Origin: Terrabacter tumescens
Lineage (GTDB): Bacteria; Actinomycetota; Actinomycetes; Actinomycetales; Dermatophilaceae
Direction of reading: 5' to 3'
Assembly: GCF_014646815.1 (NCBI RefSeq)
Contig: NZ_BMNZ01000002.1
Coordinates: forward strand, 124,001 to 188,000
DNA: 64,000 bases
The number at the start of each line of letters is the position of its first letter. The first letter of the stretch is position 1. The notes under the pieces were generated by a model. It ran no database searches. It had not been told where the DNA came from and worked only from the letters and a program-made list of their open reading frames with translations. A program made the position numbers and the translations under genes. Positions 33,987 to 41,409 of the stretch are shown here, one piece after another.

Positions 33987-35198
33987 TCAGGTGACAGCCC
34001 GTGGGACGAGCAGCCGGTAGCGGTGCGTCGGCGCGTCGACGACGAGGAGCCGTCCCCCGAAGGACTCCGCGGTGCCCACGGTCTCGGCCAGGTGCACCGG
34101 TGCCGTCCGCGCGTGGACGAGGTCGGGCGGGGTGCGGCGCGGGCCCTCGTCCGAGACGACGAGCTCCACGTGGGTCGCCTCCTGACGCACTGAGGCGCGG
34201 ACCAGGCCGGCGCCCGAGGAGAGACAGTCCATCACCAGGGCCGCGACGACGGCGGTGAAGGCGTCGGCCGGTGCGTCGACGAGGATGGCTCCCGACGCGG
34301 GTGCCAGCTCGACCCGTCGCCGAGCCCGATGGGACGGCACCCGCTCGACGGCCTCGACGAGCAGCTGCGCGGCGTCGACGCCGTGCACGCTCCGGTCATC
34401 GCGGGCCGTCGCCAGGACCTCGAGCACCACGGCGGAGAGCCGCTCGAGTCCCCGCTGCAGCTCCTCGACCTCGTGCCGGGCGTCGGCCGGCAGGTCGGGG
34501 TGCAGTCCCAGGCCCTCGACGCGCAGCCGCAGTGCCGTGATCGGGGTGCGGAGTTCGTGCGAGGCCGTGACGGCGAACTCGTGCTCGCGCTCGCGGAGGT
34601 CGTCGATCCGCGCCAGACCCTCACGCAGGGCTTCGCCGATCGCCTCCGCCTCCGGCGCTCCGTAGTGCGGCACGCGCGCACCGGTGCGGCCGTGGGCCAA
34701 CGCGCCGGCAGCGAATGCGAGCTCCTGGAACGGACGGGAGAGCCGCCGGGCGAGGAACCAGCCGACCAGGACTGCAGCGAACATCAGACCGAGTGCGAGC
34801 AGCACGAGGGGCAGGAGGGCGTCGGTGACCCGGCGGCCGATGTCGTCCGCGGGGCGCACCACGGTGAGCTCGCTGCCGTCCGACCGCAGGGTGCTGGCGG
34901 CGAACTCGCGGTCCGAGGCCGTCACGGGAGGTCCACCACTCACGGGTGCCCCGGACGGTGGCCGGTAGCTGAGGTTGACGACACCGGCGGAGAGGGCCGT
35001 CAGGAAGCCGCGCGTGACCCGGCCCCCGCCAGAGAGCCGCTCGTCGATCGCGACGTTCGCCATGACGAGCGACCGTTCGACCGTGGCGTGCGCCGACCGC
35101 TCGACCTCACCTGCAGTGGCGTACGCGCGCACCACTCCCATGACCGCCACCACGACGACCACCGTCCCGACGAGGGCCGCGACGATCCGTTCACGCAT
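33987..35198 (-). CDS. Two-component sensor histidine kinase, ATPase domain degenerate
   Basis: A 403-residue sensor. TM1 is at about residues 7-26 and TM2 at about 128-150, with an outside domain of about 100 residues. HAMP follows, and then the phospho-acceptor His214 in TASHELRTP. In the C-terminal ATPase part the N-box asparagine is missing (VMDCLSSGA), the DxGxG loop reads DEGPR, and the second Gly-rich loop is not recognisable. It may therefore bind ATP poorly, or act mainly as a phosphatase. The ATG at 35198 overlaps the response-regulator stop by eight bases, so they are translated together. Confidence 0.85.
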   Translation of the reverse strand: MRERIVAALVGTVVVVVAVMGVVRAYATAGEVERSAHATVERSLVMANVAIDERLSGGGRVTRGFLTALSAGVVNLSYRPPSGAPVSGGPPVTASDREFAASTLRSDGSELTVVRPADDIGRRVTDALLPLVLLALGLMFAAVLVGWFLARRLSRPFQELAFAAGALAHGRTGARVPHYGAPEAEAIGEALREGLARIDDLREREHEFAVTASHELRTPITALRLRVEGLGLHPDLPADARHEVEELQRGLERLSAVVLEVLATARDDRSVHGVDAAQLLVEAVERVPSHRARRRVELAPASGAILVDAPADAFTAVVAALVMDCLSSGAGLVRASVRQEATHVELVVSDEGPRRTPPDLVHARTAPVHLAETVGTAESFGGRLLVVDAPTHRYRLLVPRAVT

Positions 35199-35964
35199 CC
35201 GGCGGCTCGTCCTCGAGCCGGAAGCCGACACCGCGGACGGTGCTGATGCGCGCGGGGCTCGCACTCGTCTCGAGCTTCTGGCGGAGCCGCCCGATGGTGG
35301 CGTCGAGCGTCTTGGTAGAGCCGAACCAGTTCTCGTCCCACACCTGGTTCATCAGCTGCTCGCGGGTGATGGCGGCGCCTCGCTCGGCGTCGAGGAGGGC
35401 GAGCACGTCGAACTCCTTGGCCGTCAGGCCGAGCTCGGCACCGCCGACGAACGCGCGCCGCGAGCGTGTGTCGACCGTGAGTGCGCCGGGGAGGGCTGTG
35501 GTCGGGGAGGGGCCCGGGGCCTCCTGCGCCGTGGCCGAGGCGACGGGTGCGGGTGTGGCGGGCGCCGCCGACGGGTCGGTCGGGCGCGGTGTCGTGGCCC
35601 AGCCGCGGCGCAACGTCGCCCGGATCCGGGCGAGCAGCTCCGAGAGCGAGAACGGCTTGGAGAGGTAGTCGTCGGCGCCGACGTCGAGTCCCACCACACG
35701 ATCGAGCTCACCGTCGCGGGCGGTGAGGATCAGCACGACGCCCTCGTAGCCGCCGGCACGGATGCGTCGGCACACCTCGAGTCCGTCGATGTCGGGGAGG
35801 CCGAGGTCGAGCAGGACGACCTCGGTCTCGCCTCCGGCGACGTGCTCGACCGCCGCATGGCCCGTGGGCGTGTGCGTGACCACATGACCTTCCCTCTCGA
35901 GGGCCATGATGAGCGTCGGCGCGATGTCGGGGTCGTCCTCGACGAGTAGAACCTGAGGTGCCAT
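35191..35964 (-). CDS. OmpR-family response regulator
   Basis: A 257-residue regulator. Receiver residues are E9/D10/D11, phospho-acceptor D53 in LLDLGLPDIDG, T81 and K103. A 50-residue Pro/Ala linker precedes the winged-helix DNA-binding domain with LTAKEFDVLALL and the recognition region KTLDATIGRLRQKLE. Partner of the overlapping histidine kinase. It lies in the same-strand run after the TasA-like/SipW/Ig-repeat genes and probably controls them or senses their product; that link is inference from position. Confidence 0.9.
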   Translation of the reverse strand: MAPQVLLVEDDPDIAPTLIMALEREGHVVTHTPTGHAAVEHVAGGETEVVLLDLGLPDIDGLEVCRRIRAGGYEGVVLILTARDGELDRVVGLDVGADDYLSKPFSLSELLARIRATLRRGWATTPRPTDPSAAPATPAPVASATAQEAPGPSPTTALPGALTVDTRSRRAFVGGAELGLTAKEFDVLALLDAERGAAITREQLMNQVWDENWFGSTKTLDATIGRLRQKLETSASPARISTVRGVGFRLEDEPPDA

Positions 35965-36392
35965 CTGCCCAAATTATCCGCATCTGCCGTCTCCGGCCCG
36001 ATAGCGGCCTGTCGCCTTCGCGGGCGCCCATCCGCCACGAGCGACAGGAGCACGACAGAGGCGAGCCCGAGCGCCGACCACACGGCTGGTCCGGCAGGCA
36101 CGGGCGCCGCGCCCGGAGCGCCGACCGTCACGAGCAGGCCCATGGCAGCAACGGTGGCCGCAGCGACGACGGCGGCCGCCGTCCGCGACAGCACGCTGCG
36201 GCGTCGCGCCAGACCGGCAGCGGTGGTCGCGCTCACCGTCGCGCCGACGCCGAGCATGACCGCCACGTATGCCGCATCGTCGCCGCGGGCGACCACGGTG
36301 ACCAGCTGCAGACCGCTGAGCGCGAGCGATGCCGACGCGGCGGCGTACGACCAGCCCATGGGGCGGGAGGCCCGGGGCACGCGTTGGCTCAT
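35730..36392 (-). CDS. Small four-helix membrane protein; 3' end uncertain
   Basis: The first 140 residues hold four hydrophobic segments (around 14-33, 40-62, 70-91 and 102-120) separated by short Arg-rich loops; no known family. The start at 36392 overlaps the stop of the Ig-repeat gene (TGATG). The frame then runs on for 80 Arg/Ser-rich residues through the 5' part of the response-regulator gene, in a different frame, to 35730. That tail looks like a shadow reading, so the real stop is probably near 35965-35975 and has been lost or shifted. Confidence 0.5.
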   Translation of the reverse strand: MSQRVPRASRPMGWSYAAASASLALSGLQLVTVVARGDDAAYVAVMLGVGATVSATTAAGLARRRSVLSRTAAAVVAAATVAAMGLLVTVGAPGAAPVPAGPAVWSALGLASVVLLSLVADGRPRRRQAAIGPETADADNLGRWHLRFYSSRTTPTSRRRSSWPSRGKVMWSRTRPRAMRRSSTSPEARPRSSCSTSASPTSTDSRCADASVPAATRASC

Positions 36393-38206
36393 CAGAAGTC
36401 CCGGTCCATGGTGCCGAGCTCGGTGACGGGCGCGCCGGAGGACGTGGTGCCGAAGGTGTCGGTGGCACCGGTCGAGGGCGACCACACGAGGTTCTGAGCG
36501 GTGGAGACCGTGCGGAGGGCCCCACCGCTCGACACGGCACCGAGCTTGAGCGTGATCACCGTGCGGTTGCTGGCTCCGACGACGGAGGTGCTCGCCGTCA
36601 TCGTCGCGTTGAAGACGCTCGTCTTGCCGGTCCGGACGAAGTCCTCCTTGAGGTTGACCGAGCCGAGGTTGACGACGTTGCCGCCGACGAGCACGTCGAG
36701 GGTGTCGTCCTTGGTCGTCAGTCCCAGCACGCCGCCGTCCCGGATGCGGACCTGGACCGCAAGGGACGCGCCGGTGAAGGTCGACGTGATCGAGGCGGGC
36801 TTGACCGTGTCGGTGTAGGTCAGGGTGAGGATGTCGTTGGCCTCGACCTTGCCGACGGTCGCGCCGCCGTTGGTCGCTTGCACGTCGTAGCCGCGAAGGG
36901 CCGTGTTGTCGACGCGGCGGGCGATGACGACGCTCGAGGTCGTCACGGCGCCACCGGTCTCGGTGAGCACCGCACGGAAGTCGTAGAGCCCGTCCGGAGT
37001 GGTCGTCGAGCTCCACGCGCAGGAGTACGGGGACGTGCCGCCGGCCAAGCTGCACACGGTCGTCCACGTGGCAGCGCCACTCGATGAGCGCTGGATGGCG
37101 ACCGAAGCCACGCCGGTGCGCGCCGTCGCCGTGGCGCTGAGGGTGACGGTGCCGGTGAGGTAGGCGCCGGGGTCCTCCATGGCGACCGAGGACACCGTGT
37201 TGTCCACGGTGCGGCCCGTCACGGCCACGGACGTGGCCGAGTTGCCCGCGGTGTCGGCCGAGACCGCCCGGAAGTCGTAGCTGGCGTTGGTGAGCTTCGT
37301 CGTGTCGAAGCGACAGCTGAAGGGTGCCGAGCCGATCGTGCACGCCGTGGCCCACGTGGACGTTCCGGCGGGGGCGTACTGGAGGACAACCTGGTTGACG
37401 CCCGAGTCGACGTCGGTCGAGGTGGCCGCGAGGGTGACGGTGCCGCTCAGCGTCGCGCCGGGGTCGCTCATCGTCACGGCCGGGGCCGCGTTGTCGACGA
37501 CGACATCGGTGACGGAGGCAGAGATGCCGCTCGTCCTGCCCGACGTCGCCGTGGCCCGCAGGTCGTAGGCGCCGTTCGCCAGGGTGCCCGTCGGCCAGGC
37601 GCAGCCGAAGCTCATCGTGACGACGGCACCGGTCGTGCAGGCGGTCCGCCAGGTGGTGGTGCCGCTCACGGCGTACTCGACCGTGACCGAGTACGTCAGC
37701 GAGCCTCCGCCGTAGATCGCCCCAGAGAGGGTGGGGGTGCCGCGGAGGTAGCTGCCCGGATCGGACAGCACGACGGTGAAGTTGTTGGCGACCGTGGTCG
37801 ACACCGGGTCGGACACCGTCACGTTGGCAGCCTTGTCGGTTGCCGTGGCCCGCAGGGCGTAGGACCCGTCGGCGCCAGCCGTGGTGTTCCAGCTGCACGA
37901 CCACGGGCTCGCGGTCGCAGTGCAGATGCTCGTCCACGAGCCCGTGGGGCCGAGGTACTCGACGAGCACGGAGGCGACGCCGCTGTTCGCGTCGGAGGCG
38001 GTCGCGGAGACGGTGATCGTCCCGCCGACCGCGCTTCCCGGGCTGTTCATCGTCACCGTGGGTGGCGTCCAGTCGGCAGCCGCCGCGAAGACCGCCGGCT
38101 GGTTGGTCGACTGCGAGGTGAACGCAGCGGTCGAGAACGAGGACGTCATGCCGAGCACGGTCGCCAGGGCGGCGATCGTCAGCAGCAGCACTCGGGTCCT
38201 CGGCAT
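36392..38206 (-). CDS. Exported Ig-like repeat protein with alternate (SipW-type) signal peptide
   Basis: A 604-residue protein. The N-terminal 45 residues carry an alternate-type signal peptide with STAAFTSQSTN after the hydrophobic core, the pattern of SipW substrates. Four Ig-like repeats of about 93 residues follow (about 48-140, 143-236, 238-330, 332-425). Each has two cysteines close together (C...C before a W/F) and ends with a Y.LRA or YDFRA strand and VDN linker. A C-terminal beta-rich domain (about 430-604) has LTLTYTDTV. It lies just downstream of the signal peptidase gene. Probably a surface or matrix adhesin. Confidence 0.8.
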   Translation of the reverse strand: MPRTRVLLLTIAALATVLGMTSSFSTAAFTSQSTNQPAVFAAAADWTPPTVTMNSPGSAVGGTITVSATASDANSGVASVLVEYLGPTGSWTSICTATASPWSCSWNTTAGADGSYALRATATDKAANVTVSDPVSTTVANNFTVVLSDPGSYLRGTPTLSGAIYGGGSLTYSVTVEYAVSGTTTWRTACTTGAVVTMSFGCAWPTGTLANGAYDLRATATSGRTSGISASVTDVVVDNAAPAVTMSDPGATLSGTVTLAATSTDVDSGVNQVVLQYAPAGTSTWATACTIGSAPFSCRFDTTKLTNASYDFRAVSADTAGNSATSVAVTGRTVDNTVSSVAMEDPGAYLTGTVTLSATATARTGVASVAIQRSSSGAATWTTVCSLAGGTSPYSCAWSSTTTPDGLYDFRAVLTETGGAVTTSSVVIARRVDNTALRGYDVQATNGGATVGKVEANDILTLTYTDTVKPASITSTFTGASLAVQVRIRDGGVLGLTTKDDTLDVLVGGNVVNLGSVNLKEDFVRTGKTSVFNATMTASTSVVGASNRTVITLKLGAVSSGGALRTVSTAQNLVWSPSTGATDTFGTTSSGAPVTELGTMDRDF

Positions 38207-38484
38207 GGTCCCCACGCTACGGAGACGGCCGCCACGGGAGACGTGCCGGAGCACACGGCCCGGATGCGGGACTTCCACAACTTGGAACTGGCTCGCCGTG
38301 CCCTCGCAGGGGTCGACCGGCCCGGACGTGCCAACAGACCCGTCCCCAGGGGGAGGACGGGCCTGCTGGAGCGTGGGGGCCGCCGCAGGGGCGGGCATCG
38401 GCCGGGATCGACCGGCATCGCCCGGGCATCGGCCGGGACGGGCTGGGCAACGCCCGAGCATCGGCCGGGCCGTCAGTGGGTCGA

Positions 38485-39150
38485 TCAGGGCGCGGTCGTC
38501 ACCCCGGTCGGGCGCGAGGCGGTCTCGTCACCCGGTCGGCCGGTGCCCTTCTCGCGGCGGGCGTTGCGGAGCGCCTCGAGCACGCTGAGCAGGGCGATCA
38601 GCCCGGCCGGGATGCCGATGAGCAGCTTGCGGTGCCCGGGATCGGCGAGGTAGAGCAGGACCCACCCGATGTGGGGGACGGCGAAGTCGACGACCGCCTG
38701 CTCACCCCGGTCGAGGGTGAACGTCCACGGATCGATGCTCGGGTTGGCGTCGCCCTTGGTCTGGTAGACCGTGCCGGCGCTGCCGGGCTCGGCCGAGACG
38801 ATCCGGTGGGTCACGAGGTTGGTGACACCGCTGCTCGCCGGCGGGACGTAGGTGATCACGTCACCGACGCGCAGCTCACCGACCGGCACGACCTTGTCGA
38901 AGACGACCGATCCCTTGTCGTAGGTGCCGGTCATGGAGCCGCCGGTGATGACGTAGCGCTGGAAGCCCAGCAGGGACGGCAGCACGTACGCGACCGTCAT
39001 GAGCAGGAGCGCGATGACACCCAGGTTGCCGAGCAGGGCGGCTCCGCGCAGGCTCCGGCGCCGGGCCGTCGGGGCGCTGGCGCCGACGGCGTGGCCGGGG
39101 CGCTGGTCGGCGGTGCCGGCAGCGGCGCCGGCGTGGACGGCGGTGCTCAT
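38485..39150 (-). CDS. sipW: SipW-type signal peptidase I
   Basis: A 221-residue membrane protease with one N-terminal and one C-terminal hydrophobic segment. The catalytic Ser72 lies in GGSMTGTYDKGSVVF. The second catalytic residue is His115 in THRIV in place of the usual lysine, which marks the ER-type/SipW class. GDVITY and TKGDAN are the other conserved boxes. In Bacillus SipW processes TasA. Here it sits between a TasA-like gene and the Ig-repeat gene, its likely substrates. The ATG is preceded by GAGGAACC. Confidence 0.9.
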   Translation of the reverse strand: MSTAVHAGAAAGTADQRPGHAVGASAPTARRRSLRGAALLGNLGVIALLLMTVAYVLPSLLGFQRYVITGGSMTGTYDKGSVVFDKVVPVGELRVGDVITYVPPASSGVTNLVTHRIVSAEPGSAGTVYQTKGDANPSIDPWTFTLDRGEQAVVDFAVPHIGWVLLYLADPGHRKLLIGIPAGLIALLSVLEALRNARREKGTGRPGDETASRPTGVTTAP

Positions 39151-39272
39151 GGCGGTTCCTCTCGACGGCGACGGCAGGTTTTGGGGCGGAGGTGAGGCGG
39201 AGGTGGAGCCGAGACCCGGCGCCGACGACCTCCCATCGTCGGCGCCGGTGCCCGGAGGGCCGGCCCGGTGGA

Positions 39273-39833
39273 TCAGGGAGCGGCCGTGACGGCGCCTGTG
39301 TCGGCGTTCGTGACGGTGGCGGAGGCCTGCGTGCCGTTCCAGGCGAAGGAGGCGGAAGCGGTCTTGCCCTGCTCGGTGTTCGTGGCGCTCGACAGGAGGG
39401 TGACCGTGACGCGGTAGGTGCGCGCCTCGCCGGCCGCCCACGAGCCGAGGGCCTTGGTGCCGGCGCTGCCGAACGCGCCGCTGTAGACGGTGACGGGCGA
39501 GGCGGAGTTCGTGACGTCCTCGATCTTCTCGGTCAGGACGCCGCTGCTGAAGCTCGAGGTGTCGGTCTCCGTGACGGAGAAGACGGAGCCGAGTGAGCCG
39601 GTGTTGGTGATGACGACCTGGCCGTAGACGGAGTCACCGGGCTTCATGTTGTTGAGGCTGAGGATCGACGCGCCCGCCTTGCTGTTGGACTGCGTCAGCG
39701 TGCCGGCGGTGACCGAGCTCGCGGTGTTGCCGGACGTCGACGAGAAGTCGGCTCCGGAGCCCACGGCCAGCGAGCCGGCGATGGCGGCGGTGGCGAGGGG
39801 GATGAGGACCTTCTTGCTGGTGAGAACGCTCAT
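39273..39833 (-). CDS. TasA/camelysin-like exported protein
   Basis: A 186-residue secreted protein. The signal peptide is followed by DFSS...GN...AGTL, the N-terminal mark of the TasA/CotN (M73 camelysin-like) family. The mature part is a small beta-sandwich with MKPGDSVYGQVVITNTGS and a final ASASFAWNGTQ strand. TasA forms matrix fibres in Bacillus after SipW cleavage; in actinobacteria such proteins are annotated only as 'alternate signal-mediated exported'. First gene of the cluster; good ribosome site (AGGAG). Fibre formation here is inference. Confidence 0.82.
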   Translation of the reverse strand: MSVLTSKKVLIPLATAAIAGSLAVGSGADFSSTSGNTASSVTAGTLTQSNSKAGASILSLNNMKPGDSVYGQVVITNTGSLGSVFSVTETDTSSFSSGVLTEKIEDVTNSASPVTVYSGAFGSAGTKALGSWAAGEARTYRVTVTLLSSATNTEQGKTASASFAWNGTQASATVTNADTGAVTAAP

Positions 39834-40152
39834 GGTGGTGCTCCTGGTGTCCGGGCCGGGCGCGGCCCGGAGGTTCTGGGGGGATCGAGTCGATCCCGTT
39901 GACCAGAAACCTACGGAGGCCCACGCCACACGCTCTCCCCGCGAAGGCCACACGCTCTCCACGGTTGGGCACGGTTCGCGCGCAGTCTCGAACAGGCGCC
40001 CTGATCCGGCTCAGGGCGCGCAGTCACTGTCGCCAGGGCGCACTCGCCGCAGTCGCACGCCGACCGGTCGGGACCGCCACCTCGAGTGAGCACCGCGGTA
40101 CGGACACGACAGAGCCCCCTCCCGGAGACCGGGAAGGGGCTCTGACCTGTGG
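39834..40152. other. Gap upstream of the TasA-like gene
   Basis: Holds the presumed promoter of the TasA-like/SipW cluster, a tandem pair of CACACGCTCTCC near 39930-39960, and the tRNA-Ala terminator. No gene seen. Confidence 0.5.
40111..40143 (-). terminator. tRNA-Ala terminator
   Basis: A hairpin with a 15-position stem (40111-40125 with 40129-40143, one mismatch) and a 3-base loop, ten bases after the tRNA-Ala 3' end. Confidence 0.7.
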
Positions 40153-40225
40153 TGGAGCCAAGGGGACTCGAACCCCTAACCCCCTGCTTGCAAAGCAGGT
40201 GCGCTACCAATTGCGCCATGGCCCC
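40153..40225 (-). tRNA. tRNA-Ala (TGC)
   Basis: A 73-nt tRNA. The acceptor stem GGGGCCA with TGGCTCC contains the G3-U70 pair that identifies alanine tRNA. Anticodon loop TTTGCAA (TGC); T arm AGGGGTTCGAGTCCCCT. CCA is not encoded. Paired with tRNA-Ile downstream of gyrA, as usual in actinobacteria. Confidence 0.95.
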
Positions 40226-40242
40226 GAGTGGGGAGAGCGGCC

Positions 40243-40431
40243 TCAGGCCGAGGTCGGAGCCTCGTCGTTCGCCGCGGGAGCCGGTGCCGGGACGGGCGTC
40301 GCCACGGGGGCGTGCACGTCGTCGGTGGCCTGGGTCCACAGGTCCTGCTCAGCCTGCTGCTGCTTCGCCTTCTTGCGCACGAGCACGAGGCCGGCGACAG
40401 CGCCACCGATGAGGGCGAGACGCTTCAGCAT
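40243..40431 (-). CDS. DLW-39 family small protein
   Basis: A 62-residue protein with a short hydrophobic N-terminal helix (LALIGGAVAGLVLVRKK), a Lys/Gln patch, the diagnostic Asp-Leu-Trp (EQDLWTQATD) and a Pro/Ala tail. This tiny family is found in actinobacteria near gyrA and these tRNAs; function is unknown. Located exactly between tRNA-Ala and tRNA-Ile. Likely membrane-associated. Confidence 0.85.
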   Translation of the reverse strand: MLKRLALIGGAVAGLVLVRKKAKQQQAEQDLWTQATDDVHAPVATPVPAPAPAANDEAPTSA

Positions 40432-40463
40432 GCGAGGGATCCTCTCCGTGGTGGCGGTGATGG

Positions 40464-40537
40464 TGGGCCTAGGAGGACTTGAACCTCCGACCTCTTCCTT
40501 ATCAGGGAAGCGCTCTAACCGTCTGAGCTATAGGCCC
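40464..40537 (-). tRNA. tRNA-Ile (GAT)
   Basis: A 74-nt tRNA with acceptor stem GGGCCTA with TAGGCCC, anticodon loop CTGATAA (GAT) and T arm GGAGGTTCAAGTCCTCC. CCA not encoded. Lies downstream of the gyrB-gyrA-DUF3566 run, as usual in actinobacteria. Confidence 0.95.
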
Positions 40538-40623
40538 ATCGTCACCTTCGCGCACCCGATCCACCCCGTCAGAGATGACGACCGGACGCGAGGGGAAACG
40601 TTACCCGATGCCCCCGCGAACCT

Positions 40624-40658
40624 ACAAAACGGCCCCCACCCATGAGGGCGAGGGCCGT
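40624..40658 (-). terminator. Terminator of the gyrA-DUF3566 transcript
   Basis: A stem ACGGCCC with GGGCCGT (40629-40635 with 40652-40658) plus an inner CCC/GGG stem. On the minus strand it is followed by TTTTGT. Confidence 0.7.
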
Positions 40659-40695
40659 CCTGCGTATGCCGTGTGGCCGGGTCGGCCGGACCGGC

Positions 40696-41409
40696 TCAGT
40701 CGTCGGTGAGCGTGAGCTGCACGCCGCCGACGAGGGCCGAGCAGATGTTGTAGAGGAAGGCCATGACGGTCGCGATCGCCGTCATGAGGATGACGTCGAT
40801 GACGCCGATGACGATCGAGAGGGACACGACCCGGCCGAAGCCGACGTAGTCCTTGATCGAGAACGGGTCAGACGTCGTCGTCTGCAGCGACTGGAGCACG
40901 CCCTCGATGTCGGTGAAGACGTTCATCGTCGACAGGATCATCCACAGCACGGCGGTGAGGATGACGCCGGCGATGCCGAGCGCGACGGAGAGCAGGAAGC
41001 TCATCTTCATGACCGACCACGGGTCGACGCGCGCGACGGCGAGCCGGACGCGGCGCGGGCCCTTGTGCTTGCGGGGGGCGGTCGTCGTGCGTGCACCGGC
41101 GCCGGTCGCGGCAGCAGCCTGCCCGGACGAGCCGGACGAGCCGGACGAGCCGGACTGGCCCGACGTGCCGGAGCCGACGCGCTGGGTCGGGGCGGTGCGG
41201 TTGGTGACCGCACCCCGCGAGAGCGCGGTGCCCTGGTCGGCCGTGGACGCACCCGAGGCGCCGGACGTGCTGCCCGAGGCACCGTTGGAGGCGCCGGTGG
41301 AGGCGTAGTAGGAGCCGTTCTGGCCGCTGCCGTCCGAGCCCGAACCGCTGCCCGTCCGGGTGGACGTGCCAGTCCTGCTCACAGAGCCCTCAGGGCTGGT
41401 CGCGCTCAT
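40696..41409 (-). CDS. DUF3566 transmembrane protein
   Basis: A 237-residue protein. The first 115 residues are Ser/Gly/Thr-rich and disordered. The DUF3566 domain follows, with [20 protein letters not shown] and two membrane segments ([18 protein letters not shown] and [22 protein letters not shown]). In Mtb the orthologue Rv0007 follows gyrA and takes part in the CrgA/CwsA division set. The start overlaps the gyrA stop as ATGA. Confidence 0.9.
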   Translation of the reverse strand: MSATSPEGSVSRTGTSTRTGSGSGSDGSGQNGSYYASTGASNGASGSTSGASGASTADQGTALSRGAVTNRTAPTQRVGSGTSGQSGSSGSSGSSGQAAAATGAGARTTTAPRKHKGPRRVRLAVARVDPWSVMKMSFLLSVALGIAGVILTAVLWMILSTMNVFTDIEGVLQSLQTTTSDPFSIKDYVGFGRVVSLSIVIGVIDVILMTAIATVMAFLYNICSALVGGVQLTLTDD

